64,000 nt of DNA, from NCBI GenBank assembly GCA_902806595.1, contig CADCXC010000005.1:2046001-2110000 (forward strand), read 5' to 3'. The translations under genes and the position numbers were made by a program. Shown here in pieces: positions 46,623 to 59,740 of the stretch. The stretch is from Pyrenopolyporus hunteri. Its lineage: Eukaryota; Ascomycota; Sordariomycetes; Xylariales; Hypoxylaceae. Below the pieces are notes generated by a model, which saw only the letters and a list, made by a program, of their open reading frames with translations, had not been told where the DNA came from and did no database searches. Every line of letters begins with the position of its first letter. The stretch's first letter is position 1.

Positions 46623-49600
46623 ATGACAGCAACACCGCCGGGGCCCGTCCCGCCCAAAGTTGGCCCAACCCCGATCCCGACGAACTTAAAGGCGCCGGCG
46701 ACGTCAAGCACTAATCCCGAGTCCGCCACCGCCACCGGTGGCAAGGCTTCTAGTTCACCTCTCGCGACTCCACCGACCTCGGGACCTCGTCGATCCACAC
46801 GTCTCGTATCGTCCGACTTCCTATCCGACAAGGCCACCGCTACATTTATACGCCGCGTGCTTTGTGCTCAGCATGTGGCCGATAGGGGGAGGAGCACACC
46901 CGCGCCTATTCAGGATCTACTACCTCCCCTTACCAGCCGGAACGATGTGGATCTTCAGCTGTACGCCCTGATAGCTATCATCATTAAGGAGTTTGTCCAG
47001 AATTGGTATGCGAAGATTACACCAGATGAGACTTTTGTCGCCGAGATCGTGCAGATCATTGCCCACTGTACACGAGCGTTGGAACAGAGGTTGCGGAAGG
47101 TAGATCTGGAAAGTTTATTATTCGATGAGCTCCCAGAGTTGCTAGATGCGCACATCCGAGGTTGGCTACCACGTCCACTTTAACCTAGCCGCCTGGCTAA
47201 TTTAGTCCGGGCCCTTAACTCTACTATTTCATTGCTGACGATAGCACACAGCGTATCGGGCCGCGAAGGACTCAGTGGCACGGCCGCCAGTCGAGGCTAA
47301 TCCGCGCGAGATCTACCATTCGCTCTGGCCACTGCCCGCTCTATCCCCGGTGCCCAAGTCGGGGCACAGCAGTATTCAGGTTCAGGCAGATAATGAAAGC
47401 TCATATCGCCAGCTACTAGTGCAGGGCGTTCTCGCCCTCCTACTCCCAACCGAGGATTTAGAGAACGAGTGCCTGACGGCGTTGGTTGGACAACTCTTCT
47501 CCGAGCTTATCATAGGCAATCTTGTTGTCAATAAGCTCTCGGAGCCATGGCTTATATGGGAAGGTCTAATTATGCTGACGAGGATAGTACGCACGAGGAG
47601 CGAAATAGAGGCTTCTGGGCCCGAATACATAGAGCCAATTGTGAATCCAAAGGCGGGCCCGAACATGCCTCTACCAGCTACGAACAAGAACGGCCCGTAC
47701 ATCCAACAGGCCTTTTGGTCCGTGATCCAGTGGGGTTTCATTATAGTAAACTCGATACGACTCGTCATCAGTACGGTCATGCTCTCTCGAGCACTCTCCC
47801 CAAGGCCCACCCCTAGCTTCATCCACCAGGACAAGTCAACACCCCATGACGATGGCGGAGTAGAGCCTTATCACCCTCCAACCTCAGAAGTCGGTTCGCA
47901 GCCAGTCAAGGTTCCTATCGCGGATTTCAAACTCTGGGCTTGTGTTGGGAACCTACTCGAAATAGATGCTCGCATGCCTTGGATGCGAGGAGCTTTATCC
48001 ATGATGCAATGGGGGGCTCTGAGAGGCCCTGGAAACTTGGCAGGGTTCAACGGGATGATCGATAGGTAGGCGAATCAATCTCCTTTCCTTGCTCGTCACA
48101 GAAGCACCTATCTCGTCACCTCGCATACATCTCAGGTCACTGGATCTGAATTTGTCCATTCATCTCTCAGAAACGGCCTGTCTCGCAAGTGTGCATGACG
48201 GGCATACCATGCCCCATCACCATGTTAGTCTTCATGGACGATTCGGATATCGACTTGGCAAAACAATCGAACAAGGTACAGGATACGCGGCCCAGGCCCC
48301 TTTCGGTAAAGGCAACTCCAAGTCGAGGGAGGTGTTGTGCGACGTTTCAATCCTTTAGTTTCGCGGCCGGATAAACAGGAGACGTTCGAAGTCCGATATT
48401 TCGCCAGGGACCCAGCAAAGGAGGCATTCTATTGTTCCAGGGTCACCTTCGATCGTGGCCAATGACCGGGTAAACCTCGATATCCTTCATCCGATTGCAC
48501 GATAAACGGCGCGGGGCTGAGTCTACCAGGCCTACCTGACCATCCGCGAGCCTTATTTACGCGCCCAACTTTGGAGCTTGCAGGGGTTCCCGCCCTCGAC
48601 CAAGGATCCCGTCAGACAAGTCCCATCAACCCTAGTACGACGCCACGAACTCTCCTCCCCCTTCGCTTCGTACCGCCGGCCCCGCAGGTACCGCTCCAAA
48701 CATGCACGGACGTGCCTCCGGCGCACGGCGTTAGGCTAGCGACCTCTTGACCTACAACGGGTTCCTCTCTCTTCAGTCTGGTAGCCGTCTTAGCAAGCGT
48801 CTGCTATGCCATATCGATATTGGTGCTTTCCGTATCCGTCCGCCATAAAACGTAGTATACGCGACCATTGGTCCGGCTGGCGGAACGGCAACGACTACAT
48901 ATATTATGTATTCAGCTTCTGGATACAGTCAGACATGATCGTCTAAGGGGTGGCGCTAGCCCGCGTAGCCTAGACCAGGATGCTTTCGAACCCCTTTCCG
49001 AGAGCAATTATGTGGCTGTCGAATATCCTGGTGCCGGGTTGCGCATGTATCATACACCATTATGACCACCCCATCCCAACTCACCCGACCTGAGTGAGCT
49101 CTTTAGAGTCCCCGCTCTCGCATAGTCGTGCCAGAAGGGCCATCATCGTCGTGCTTCTTCCCCGATCGGATACGACCAGGGGTATGCCCAAGGCTTATGC
49201 AGTTCCTAGCTCCCCCTGTACAAGCTCTCTTGTCCAGGCAAAGCTCCATGATTTCAAGCCTCACGTTACCTATGCGTTTGAGACGATAAATGCCCGGCGA
49301 GCTTTGCCTTACCATTCACTATCAAGCGTGGTTACAATTTGGCGACGGTTACCTTAGCCACGAAGCCGCCGTTGCAACAAACGATTGGAGAATGGCTTAA
49401 TTTGTCTGCCTTGGGAGATCTGACTCCCTCTTTTTCTTTTGAATTCGCGTTCTTAGCAGCCCATGCAACATCGTGTACCCCATCTACCTCGCAACACCCC
49501 CCAATACGGTCACACCTGTACCACGTACCCCCCACGTTCCATACGATACGTTCCCTTAGAAGCTTCTATTAATGTTCCCCCCATACATGGTTTACATTAT

Positions 49601-50291
49601 ACTGATCTCGCACAGACTACTCTCGCACCATATCCACGTCTATATTCTCGATCCTGCCCGCCTTCCCCCACTTCTCCGAGCCGTGCGCGGCGCTGTCTTC
49701 CCCAATAACGCTCCAGGCGCGTCCAGCCTGGTCCCTCCTTCGTCTGACGAGCAGCTGGGCGCTCTACGTCGCAGATGCGCTAGCGCGCTTTTGGCGCTTG
49801 TTCCGAAGAGGGTGGGTAGGCTTTATTACGGTACCAGTACCTGGCCTTGGTCCATCAGATCTGCTACAACTCATTCGAGCGCGAAGTCGCGGTCCGGACC
49901 GTTTAAGGCCGGTAGCAATAACACAGCACATAATGCCAACGTCACTGGAGAGGAAGTTGCACGCGTGCGGCTTACCGATGAAGGCAAATCTGTCAGAGAC
50001 AGCCATGCAACATTGACCCCAGAAAGATCAAAGCGGGAATTTGGAGACACCGGTGTGCGGCCGACCGAGGCCGGTGGCGACGATCGGGCTGACATGTGTG
50101 ACGGAAACGAGGAAGAGGAAGAGGAAGACAGGATCCTATCCGAAATCGAGACAGGAATTCTCGACGTCTTCTCAGATCCCTATTGCAATAAGCATCTGGT
50201 TTACGGGATTCTAGAGCTCGTTCTCGTACGCCTCATGCCTGAACTAACTGAGAAAGGAGTCATTGAATTATGGGAAGAGCGCCTAAGCTAA
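46623..50291 (+). CDS. PXA-domain protein
   Basis: Protein with a PXA (PX-associated) domain, as in Mdm1/Nvj3-type and sorting-nexin-related fungal proteins of endosomal or ER-vacuole membranes. Exons 46623-47160, 47252-48065 and 49616-50291, 675 residues, phases consistent. A Pro/Thr-rich N-terminus is followed by the PXA domain at about residues 60-290 (DVDLQLYALIAIIIKEFVQNWY, HCTRALEQRL, YHSLWPLPALSPVP, VLALLLP, NLVVNKLSEPWLIWE). A hydrophobic stretch near 325-345 (SVIQWGFIIVNSIRLVISTVM) could associate with membrane. Exon 3 restores DRLLSHHIHVYILDP and RGAVFPNNAPG, conserved in this family, then an acidic linker and a C-terminal helical unit. Intron 2 is about 1.55 kb, far longer than any other here. 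No PX domain is present. The start is the first ATG of the frame. Confidence 0.85.
48066..49615 (+). other. 1.55-kb intron of the PXA gene
   Basis: Between GTAGGC at 48066 and cgcacag at 49611-49615 lies a stretch with many stops in all frames and no recognisable gene; the exons either side join in frame to a conserved sequence. Base composition is not strikingly different from exons and TAGGTA tracts are absent. It may contain an inserted, decayed element or a decayed exon. I saw no terminal repeats. Confidence 0.6.
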
Positions 50292-50884
50292 AGAGGGCCG
50301 GACGTTCGGTTTCTCGTAAATGAAATAAGTATGTAATGTAATGATTGATACCCAACCAACCGATGTGTTGTTAGAACAGACGAAAGGAAATTTAGGAGTT
50401 TCAAGCCCTCATGCACCGCCCTGTCCAGATCGAGTGCACCCCTTCATGCAATGCAACATCATTTTCCAACATAAGCAGCAAAACAGAAGCGATGGGGCCG
50501 AGGCAGAAGAAGTTCCGGAAACTAGCCCACAGAGCCGCCCCCCGGCCGTATGTACCGATGCTCACCTCCTCAAGTCGATTTTGTTAATGTGTTTTGTTTG
50601 GCTCGTGAAAAGAGCCTAGCAGACTTCTAGGTTGACATTCCAAAAATAAAACGTTCGGTCATGGTTTTGGGGCAATCGGATAACCCAAAAGCTACACCCC
50701 CCTTTTCGTCTGCTGGGTGTAACCTAACCCATCCCGAAGGTTACTTGTTGCGAACACCATGTCTACCTACCTTACCTACCTCTTAGTTGATTCCTACTCT
50801 GCCATCTCCTCACTAAGTTACGGATGATAGAGAGTGAGATCGATAGTAAGCGTGAGCGCGTCATACAGGGGGAGGGAGATGTGT

Positions 50885-50902
50885 GTAGGTAGGTAGGTAG
50901 GT
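50885..50902. repeat. (TAGG)n tract
   Basis: Four consecutive GTAG tetramers; part of the window-wide tetranucleotide family. Confidence 0.8.
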
Positions 50903-51997
50903 ATGTTCTGCTCCCCTCACCTAACCCGCACCGGCACTTGAGCCCGCGGTAAGAAACGGGACTTTTGGGGAGTATGGGTAGATTAGGTCTCACACGACTT
51001 TTCTCTTTTCGTTCTTTGTTTTCTTGGGAAGACAGGGGAAAAGGAAGGAAGGAACCGAACCAAATCAAATCGGAGCAGTGGAATTTTCAATTAGTAGTGT
51101 CAGCCGGTTAGATAGATAGGTAGTTAGATGGGTTACCTAGAGAGAAAAACCAGAGACAGAAAAATAACAACCCCGATGAACGCCTGATAGTGCTGCTACT
51201 GCTGCTATGTAGGTAGAAGTAGGTAGGTAGGTTAGGTAGATGGAGAGGAAAACAGACGAACCAGAAAACAGAGAATGAAGGAAAACTCCCTTTCCGCTGA
51301 GACACCAACACCGGGTTCACCTAAACACCTTTCGCGCCTCTTCCCCCGCTCTCACTCCCATCCCCTTACCCCCGAGTTCTCCTTCCACTAATCCACCTTC
51401 CACTTCTCTCCTGCTCCTCCTCCTCCTTCCCTTCGCCTGCTGCGAGGGATAGGGAGGTTTTTTTTTTTTGGTTCTACTGCGGTTCTGTCTCCCCCGTTGA
51501 AACATTGCTCGATGTTAACAAGCGTGTGCCGTCGTTGATATATTTTTTCTTGTTGTTGTTGCCGCCCCCTTATCAACATCCCCCTCCCTATCCCACCGCC
51601 ACGAAGAACGAATGCGCTCGAGGCATCGAGCACACACCGAAGCGCAGCCAGAACCGGAACAAAGTGCATACACGAAGATGATATACCATATATACATAAC
51701 ACACAACACACGGGGGGAATCTCTGCAGATGGTTCAAACCGAGAAAACAACGAGGGGGAGAGGGGGGAAAAAAAAATCAACAAATATGGATGATGATAAT
51801 GATGATAATAAGAACAAGAACAAACAGCAATAGCAACCAGAAAAAAAATAAAACATAGCCAATGGAGAGAGAACCTGGAAACAATGAATTTTTTGCAGAC
51901 GTTTGCGAATGAGCTTTCCCTGTTGCTTCGAATAGTAGTAGTAGCAGTAGTACTTTGGTTTTCGCGTGAGCGGGACATAGTCTTGTTGCCGGACCGG

Positions 51998-52092
51998 ATA
52001 GATGATGATGACGATGATGACGATGACGAAGATGACGACGACGACGATGTTGATGCGATAATGACAGTGGTGATGGTGGTGGTGGTGGTGGT
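51998..52092. repeat. GAT/GAC and GGT trinucleotide arrays
   Basis: An impure GAT/GAC array (51998-52055) is followed by a GGT array (52068-52092). The complementary strand reads as Ser/His/Pro-like runs. Nothing links it to a gene. Confidence 0.9.
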
Positions 52093-52961
52093 ATCGTAGT
52101 TGTATATACCAATATAGCTTCGGAAGGGGAGTGTTGATGGTTAACAGCGCCGAATCATGGTTCCCTTTCCTTTCCCTTTCCGTTCCGTTCCTTGCCTTTG
52201 CCTTTGCCTTGCCCTTGCACTTTCCTTTCCCTTTGTTTCCTTCTCCATCTCCTTTCTCGCTTCGGCTTCGTCGATTGCTCGAGTTCGGGGTATATCGCTT
52301 GAACGCGCGGTGGGGCGACGGGGGTATATGTGTATGTAATGTTGTATGTATATGAATGATGCTTCGTGAGAAAAAGTAGTGTATATGTAATTAGGTCCGC
52401 TCGGTCATGGTTGGTGTTGGTTAATATGTTTTTTTTTCTTTCCCTTATGCCCTTGTCCCTTTCCTCCCTCCCTTCCCCGGCCAGATTCCCTTCTGCCCGG
52501 GGAAAAATACCTGGTTAATCCTATTCCTATTCCTGTCCCTGCCTGTCATTATTCCCTGTAAGTATGAAGATGAGTATGTATGATGGCACCGTCGTCGCCT
52601 GCTGCGTTTATCGTGAGTTGGCTGTTATGCTTGTAAATGGTCGCCTGTTCCCGGAGCTAGGGGCGATTTTGTTAGAAGCGGGTATGAAAGTATTCGAGGT
52701 AACTTCGTGGCTTCTAGCTTATCGTATCGTGTAGGATGACCCGCTAAACATTAGAGTCGAAGATGCTAGTCCTAAGTGTTTAGCGCAAAGGATATAATAG
52801 TCTACTTCGGAAGTTGTCGCGCTTCCCCCCTCGCCATTCCGGTTATAGCAGACGTGGACTTCTATAAACTAGAACAAGGGTCTAGCGGCTGTAGGAGTCC
52901 AAGCTACAGTTAGCACACAATTTTTACAGAGACGCTCTCGAGCGAACGGTTTCGAGCGCCG

Positions 52962-54766
52962 TCATACACTCATCGTCCCCTCGCTTTTGATTAGAGGCGA
53001 GGGGATCGTAGTCATCTCAGTGTCGCCTTCCGGTATCCTCGACAGGCCGCCCAAGCCCTGGGTTGCCGAATTAGCCTGGGGCCCTCCGTGCTGCTGCTGC
53101 GGTTGTTGCAGCCTCAGCTTCTCGGTAAGTCCCAAGACTATTAAGAAGTCGTTCTGGTCGACTAGACCCGTAGACTTAATTTGCTGCATGAAACTCAGCA
53201 GCGTGTCCGCGGCCCTCCTAGCGTCTTCCTGCGTCGGGGAACTGGGGGACGAGCCCATTGAAGGCCCGGAAACTGCGGCTGTCGCCGAGCAGCTCGACCG
53301 CCCGGTTAGACTACTGTTACTGCTCACATGGTGTAATGGGGCCGGCGGAGAGATGGCTGAGTCAAGCCCTCCGAAGGCCGGCGTTGGAATCTCGTGGGTT
53401 GGTGATTCGAGAGCCGACGAGGGGGCCGTTCCGGCTTGGCTATATTTAGGTGTCAGTGGCTCGTTAGCTTGCGGTTGGTTGATGTAGTCAAGATTCCCGA
53501 GATCCGGTACGGTTTGACTCCGAGGGCGTTGGAAGTTGGGATTTCCTGGCTGCATTTGGTTCCGGTCGCTAAACATGCCCGAGTTCGGGTCCGGTGAGAA
53601 GTTGAACTGCGACGCCGGGCTGAAAGGGCCCGCGGAGAAAGTAGAGCTTGGTGGGTCTGTGATGGCGCTGGAAAGTGAGGTTGAGCTCTGGGAGTGAGGG
53701 TGTCTGTATCCGTTGGTCTCGAAGTCCATGAAGCCATTGGAGATAGGTTCCTTCCCTTCGGATTTCTCAGTCGCCGAGGAAATCTGTGGCGATGCCGTTT
53801 GAGTGCTCGGTGAAGCCGGTGAGACACCCCCTGGTGTCTGTGTGGTAGATAGCAACGGCGATCCGGTGTCTATTCTGGCGTTGTCGGGAATCGCGGTCTC
53901 TGACGCTCTGCGGATCAGTTTTCCCGGACCGATGTTGTGCTTCTGCTTGAACTTCTCGATCCAGGAGGCCGTGATAGTCTTAAGAGGGCTGTCTGAGCCG
54001 GTGCAGAATACCCTAGCCTTCTCCTCCATCTGGGTGTCGCTCACGACGACACCCTTCTTTTGCTGGCCCCTGACCCAATTCGCAAGTGCTCGCTCAATGT
54101 CTGGCGGCGACTTTCCCTTGGTCTTCTTTACGGGGGAGCCGCCCTGGCTGTCCAGGTTGAGGTAGAGTTCCTTTCTTCGCAATACCTTTGATACAGTGCT
54201 GGGGAATGTTAGCGATCGAGGTTCCCCTCAAACATTTGTCGACTTTACCTTCGCTCGACACCAAATTTCTGACCGATCTCCGTCTGCTTAGCATGGGGAT
54301 TGTCCTCGTGAAATAAACACATGTTCCGACGGTCTTCGTCCGTCAAGGTCTTCCTTGGTTGCGACGTATTAATCGTTGGCAGCTTGGGGGGTTGTCTCAT
54401 GGGAGCCGACGCCGGAGGAATTGGTACAGGAGGCGCCGAGTAGCTCTGGGGAGGGTTCGTCCGGAGGCTAGGCCACGTAACCTGGGAAGTCTGCTGCGTC
54501 GGTATAATCAAGGGATGGGGAAGATGACTAGCAAAACTGTGATGCGGCTGGATCGGGTGCGGATGAGGCGGAGGCGCCATGCCGATGGATTCTGATGGTA
54601 ATCCATGAGTTACCGACGGCATATAGTATTCGCCGCCGTAAGTCGTCATGGCGATATGAGTATAGGGACTCATATCAACCCATTGGTCGCTCGAGTATGA
54701 GTTATTGTCATGAGCCATGTGATTATCCTGGTCTATACCAGTTGAACCGATCATTGTGTTGTGCAT
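52962..54766 (-). CDS. CENP-B/Tc5-type HTH DNA-binding protein
   Basis: Putative nuclear DNA-binding protein related to fungal CENP-B-like factors, a family derived from pogo/Tc5 transposases. Exons complement(54249..54766) and (52962..54198), 50-nt intron with gctaac branch, 584 residues. Residues 1-138 are low complexity (Pro/His/Gln). The first HTH is at about 139-190 (LTDEDRRNMCLFHEDNP, QTEIGQKFGVERSTVSKVLR), completed exactly by the splice. The second, CENP-B-type HTH is at about 205-265 (DIERALANWVRGQQKKG, ASWIEKFKQKHNI). The remainder is Ser/Pro-rich, with a short conserved helical segment near 500-545 (DARRAADTLLSFMQQIKS, VLGLTEKLRL) that may dimerise or activate. There is no DDE catalytic domain, so it is a host factor rather than an active transposase. 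The 7.5 kb upstream is gene-free. Confidence 0.88.
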
Positions 54767-55208
54767 GGCTACCGTCTAACTGAGCCGCCTATGCTAGATA
54801 GTTGGTAGGATTCGTGGGTTATAGGCCGCATTGACCGACGGTCACGATATAGACCAGTTGCCTGCTACCTTCAGCGACGCAGGGTTCGCAACGAACCGCA
54901 GTAAGAGTTTGTAAGAGTGGTAGGATTGGCGCAGACGACTGTGGAGATCTGCCGAGACGGTTTCTGGCAACTCGACTTTTACGGGCGAAAGACGGCATGC
55001 ATATTCAGATTCAGTCAACCAATTGCTTCTTTAAAGGGATAGGTATGCCGCAGTCTGTTGTATGGTACGTAATTCCCAGTCCTCGTGCGCGGTTGGGGAC
55101 TGCAGCAGAAGTTGATAATATGGCAAAGGATTCCGTCCGGCAAGTGTCCCGAAAATAAGAGAGTGGGTGAGGAGATGCAAGTCTCTCAACTCAGTAGTTC
55201 AGTAGTAT

Positions 55209-55227
55209 GGTGGTGGTGGTGGTGGTG
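55209..55227. repeat. (GGT)n tract
   Basis: Six consecutive GGT units. Confidence 0.9.
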
Positions 55228-58031
55228 TATCCCACGCGCAACGATAGAACGGTTGACTTTGTAAAAGAGCCAACCAACAGACGCCTGGGGGCCTACCGTG
55301 GATATATCAAAGTCAAGCCAACTCTTGAACGCCCTTCGGCGGCGAGGCAACCTCTCCTGAGTCGTTATAGTAGCTTTTCCCTTTTCTTTCTTCTTATCCT
55401 CTTCTTTCTTCTCAGTCGTCTCTCTCTTCCCCTTCTCTCTCTCGGTGCATCGAAGAAACAGTGAGTAGAGGAAGATGGCCTGTGCCGTTGGTGTAAATGG
55501 AAACGGCCGAAGGGTCACGTAGTAGGGAGGACGGCGTAGCAAACAGAAATAATAAACTGGTTTCCGCTAGGTTAACCATCGATTGAAGGTCTAGCTCCCT
55601 AGTACAAGACGCCGCAAATGCAGTCTCATAGCTAGGCTTTTCAAGATAGGAATATCAGACGCACGGAAAGGTAGGGCTAGATGCTAGACGCAGAACATGT
55701 GGAGGACACCGTACATAGATACATATGTAAGTCTATATGCAGCAGCAGGGATGCTAGTCCGGGGGCCCTGAATAACGAGAGATACCTAAGAAGGGGGGTG
55801 TGCGTGGTAACCCTCGAGGGATAGGATGTGGTATGACAGGTCTGACAGGACGAGGGCCCCTACTCAAAGGTACAGAGGAATCAATGTAGTTAGGCCCGTG
55901 GATGTGCGTCTAAAGAGGGCTGCTAGCCAGGGTTGAATCTTCAATGTGTGTGGAGAGAGCACGATGCTACCGTGCTTTTTTTACTTGTCAGAGAAACCAA
56001 AACTGGAGAGCTATATCCTGGGAATACCAAAGTAGGTATGTATGTACATACATAACAGCCAGGCCATCGGACGGGATTGACATTGGCCGCAGAAAAGCAA
56101 CTGGAAGCGCCACCCCGGGGGACTCGGCAAGCCGTACACGTAGAACGTAGCAGTGGTTATGAGACAAGCCGAATGAAATGCGAGAGAATTGAGAAGACTT
56201 TCTTTCGACCAGTTCTCTGATAATTTCAGAACACGAAACAACTGGCTCTTCTTGGATAGGACTGCATGTGTTCTTTTTTTTTTTTTTTTTCCCTCTTGTC
56301 CCTCTTTTTCATTCTCCCAGTTTCTCTCGTTCAAGTGGCTGCCCGCCATGTTTCTGCCCCTGCTCTCGTTGCTCGACGAGGGTCCTTTTTTTTCATTTTG
56401 GCGCTGACGAGAAAATTGAGAGACAGAGAGAAGCGAGGACAAGCAACGGAGGACGAGGGAGTAGCCGATCTGGCTGGTCCAGGTGAACCGAATCTGACTA
56501 AAGTGCGGGTACTGGATGCTCCCGAGGTGGAACTAGGGCATGGGGATCATCAAACTGAAAAGACGATGAGTTATGAATACATCAGGTAGAGATATACGTA
56601 TAAGAGACGAGATAGCCAAATCCTGCCCTGGTTCCTTATTAGGGCTGTTATGAGTCGTTGAATAGAACCCCACTTCCGTGTTGGACCAAGGAACTACCTG
56701 TGTCTCTACGTATTCCTCTTATTACCTTCTTGTCAGCTTTAATTCGTTAGTCCTGTCAAGTATTCCCAGGTATTCCAATAGTAGCATCACACGCCACGGG
56801 GGAAAGGAGCAACGCGATAGGACGTACCTACATAGCAATAAGAGGATGGAGAGCAACGACAACGAATAGATAGACCAGATAGCTCCCCTTTACCACGGAC
56901 CAACGTATTTAGGCTCGCGATAGTTGAGATGAATGGTTTAGCAAAAACCGGGTTGGGAATTATTAGGGACCAGACCAGGTGAGCCGTCGCGACACCTCCC
57001 CCAGGTAACTCGGCGGGAAGGATTAGTGTAGACACTTGGAGCCCACAATTGAAGGTCGGTTGAGTCGACCAAGTACCCATACTACGGTATAATAGTACGA
57101 GTCTTGGGAGTCAGCGGTCCCTGTGCTGCCACCCGAATGGGAGAGCTTCAATGAGGTATATTTTGATAGAAACTTGGAGCTTAGCCTTGGCTTTTCCTCT
57201 TTTCCCCTTCTCCACTGAGTCTTTTTAGTCTTAGCGGACCATTTCTTGTTAACGGGCTGACCAGCAGCGGCAGCAATAGCAGCAGCAGAAAGGCGGCAGG
57301 GACTTTTCAGCAGGGTACCACCCATGGTCCACCTCCCCCATGTCAGGAAACGGACCGTATCGCCCTCTCATAGGGCAAACATGGGCCACTCTCTGCCACC
57401 GTTTCCGCTCGCGACGGATCGTCATAATGGACTCGTGCGATTTTATTTGACGGCCGCTAGCGAGCCAGATCTCTCCAAACCCTCGACGGCTTCCTTGTGA
57501 GCCCCTCACTTTTAAATTCAGCTCAGAAACATATCCAGTAATCAACCGAGCGACGCGTATTATATTCTTTAGTTGACCGTGGCTATTCCTTCGGGGCCAC
57601 ACTCGCAGCTCACCTCACCTGGGGGGGAGTCGCTCCCCCGTCCTGCCGTATCCAGTAGCGGTCGGCTCCTCGAAGGAGCGCGGCACCGTCAGGGCCCGGT
57701 AGGTAAGGTAAGGTAATCCACAGCTCGTTTGGATGTACCAATTCGGCCAAAATCGGACCATATGATGTATGATGACAAAGGAGGGGTAGGTAAGTATTAA
57801 GAGATTTGTCGTAGTCGCCGAGCCGAGCGAAGGTCATCTTGCGACTCCTACATAACGATACCCATACACACACATAACCCACCTGGGCAGTGTGTGCGTA
57901 ATGACCATTATCTCCGTTTGTGAGACAGCTTCAACCAGGTCAAATTGAGATGAGCAGCGTACGGGGGCCCCTGTCTCCTCCCACAAAGGCTGATGATTGA
58001 TTGCACCGGGGGACCCCAAATGTCTGTGAGT

Positions 58032-58052
58032 CCTCTCTCTCTCTCTCTCTCT
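58032..58052. repeat. (CT)n tract
   Basis: About ten CT units, followed by impure CTTACT repeats to 58080. Confidence 0.9.
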
Positions 58053-59706
58053 TACTCTTACTCTTCCTCTTACTTCTTACCCTTTCGGTCCTGTTAGCGA
58101 GGTCTTGACCTTTATTCCCTCTTCAGTTCCACACCTAGGATTTCCTCGGTTGACCCGCGTTTCACTGCCGGAACCGGAAGCCCTAACTTAACACATAGAA
58201 GACGATCATAGCAGGCCATGACAAGATCGATTTTCATGCAAGCCCAGGTCACGGCCTCCTAAGCCTCAATGATATCATTCGGGGTTTGTCGTACGGGACA
58301 CCCTTTCTTGGAAGCTATAATACATACATTAGATCAATATAAAACGCTACGCCATACGCGATCCGAGCATGAGACAACGCATTGTTTCTAAAAGCCCTCT
58401 CTCTTTGGGTCTCGGGTCTCTATGGCCTCATGGCAAATTGCCAGCAATGCGACAGCGTGTCAATATTAGACGTCGCTTTCGTCTAGAAATGCTCCTGTAG
58501 CACTGGCCGGGTGAGGGTTGTTCTATCAAGCCGTCGCGGCAAGCAAGCCCTGTGTAGCACCTTGACCCCCAAACCGTCGGAAAGACATATGAGGGACTAA
58601 CATAACCCCGAGATACCTCTCTTCATCGGTGAGGTTCGTACACCCAACGTTTCAACGTTTCAACACTTCCTGGTGAGAGACCGCTACACGGGGCCGAAGA
58701 ACCAAGGGGAAAAAAAAAAACAAAAACAAAAAGAGACGCCCGCCATTTCCGCTTTCCTCGTTTAAACGTAGTTGTAGTACATGAATTATCTGCTGTTCAG
58801 CGGCTCGGCGTCAAACGAGAATACTCTTCCCCAAACCAACAGGAGGTAAAATACCTACCTAGGTGTCGACCAATCTTCAATATTTCCACGGCCTTGGGCT
58901 CAGTGAGCAGAGCAACCAACAAGCACGTTGCGAAGATGCAGCCTAGTATTGCCCATTGGACATAATTTCCGGGTCAGACGCGAGGCCCTCACCGAGGTCC
59001 GTTGGGCGATTGGGCATGAATGGTCAGGAGGTCCAAGCGAGAGTACATAAAGTATTCTTTTCCGTGCGCCGGCTATCTTCCAGTTGGTCAGCTTTATCTA
59101 TATCCTGGACTATCCATGCCTAATTCTTCGAGGAGGCTTGAATCCTAGAAAGCAAGGGCTCGTTCGAGCTTAGCGTCTCGAAGGAAAAGCAACAGGCTGT
59201 TGCCACAAGGCCGAGATTTGTGTTACAGCACAAGTCTGCGAGGCGTCTGTGCAAGCTCTTTTCGGCTTCATGCAAGGCTCAACACTGGCTGGCTTTCCCT
59301 TCTTCTTCTCCCCCCCTCCCCCCTCTCCCCATGGGCCGTTGCAGTCGTATAGTCGACAATCGGCTACTCCTCCCATATATGATGATTTCATAGATATGTA
59401 ATTCCAAAAAGGGTTGCGAGATCATCCGCATCCCGCCTGTTCCCTGCGGCACGTTGCCGATAATGCGGCTGTGGAGTAGAATATACCCTGTGTCACTGCT
59501 CAGCGATCGAAGTAACGTCATGCCGCGATGCCTCCCAAGTCGTAAAAGCAGCCATTGGTTAGGTACCATCTGCTCATTATCTCGGTCGGCGCGGAACGGA
59601 CAAGAGCAAACTTTCGGCGTTAGGTAGGTACTTAGTGATCGTGGTGCAGCGGGACATCTTAGATGCCTCCCGTCCAACCTGAAGCAATAAATACATAGAG
59701 CATAAA

Positions 59707-59740
59707 CTACCTACCTACCTACCTTACCTACCTAGGTAGT
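59707..59740. repeat. ACCT / CCTAGG tract
   Basis: Repeated ACCT units end in a palindromic CTACCTAGGTAG. Confidence 0.8.

Larger units (their letters stand above)
50292..52961. other. 2.7-kb convergent non-coding region rich in simple repeats
   Basis: Lies between the 3' ends of the PXA gene (+) and the CENP-B-like gene (-). It holds GTAGG tracts at 50885-50902 and 51209-51241, poly-T near 51460 and 52430, trinucleotide arrays at 51786-51815, 51998-52055 and 52068-52092, and CTTTCC-type pyrimidine repeats at 52160-52250. Frames through these arrays look like Asp- or Pro-rich proteins but are artefacts of the repeats. It may represent long 3' untranslated regions. Confidence 0.55.

Noticed and set aside
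51777..52112. ORFs with Asp-only or His/Pro-rich runs
   Set aside because: Produced by trinucleotide repeats, without a protein-like remainder.
57180..57330. Lys-rich minus-strand segment (VNKKWSAKTKKTQ) reminiscent of ribosomal protein eS25
   Set aside because: The similarity is limited to a short basic stretch. The rest of the family sequence is absent in all frames and there are no supporting splice sites. At most a very old fragment.
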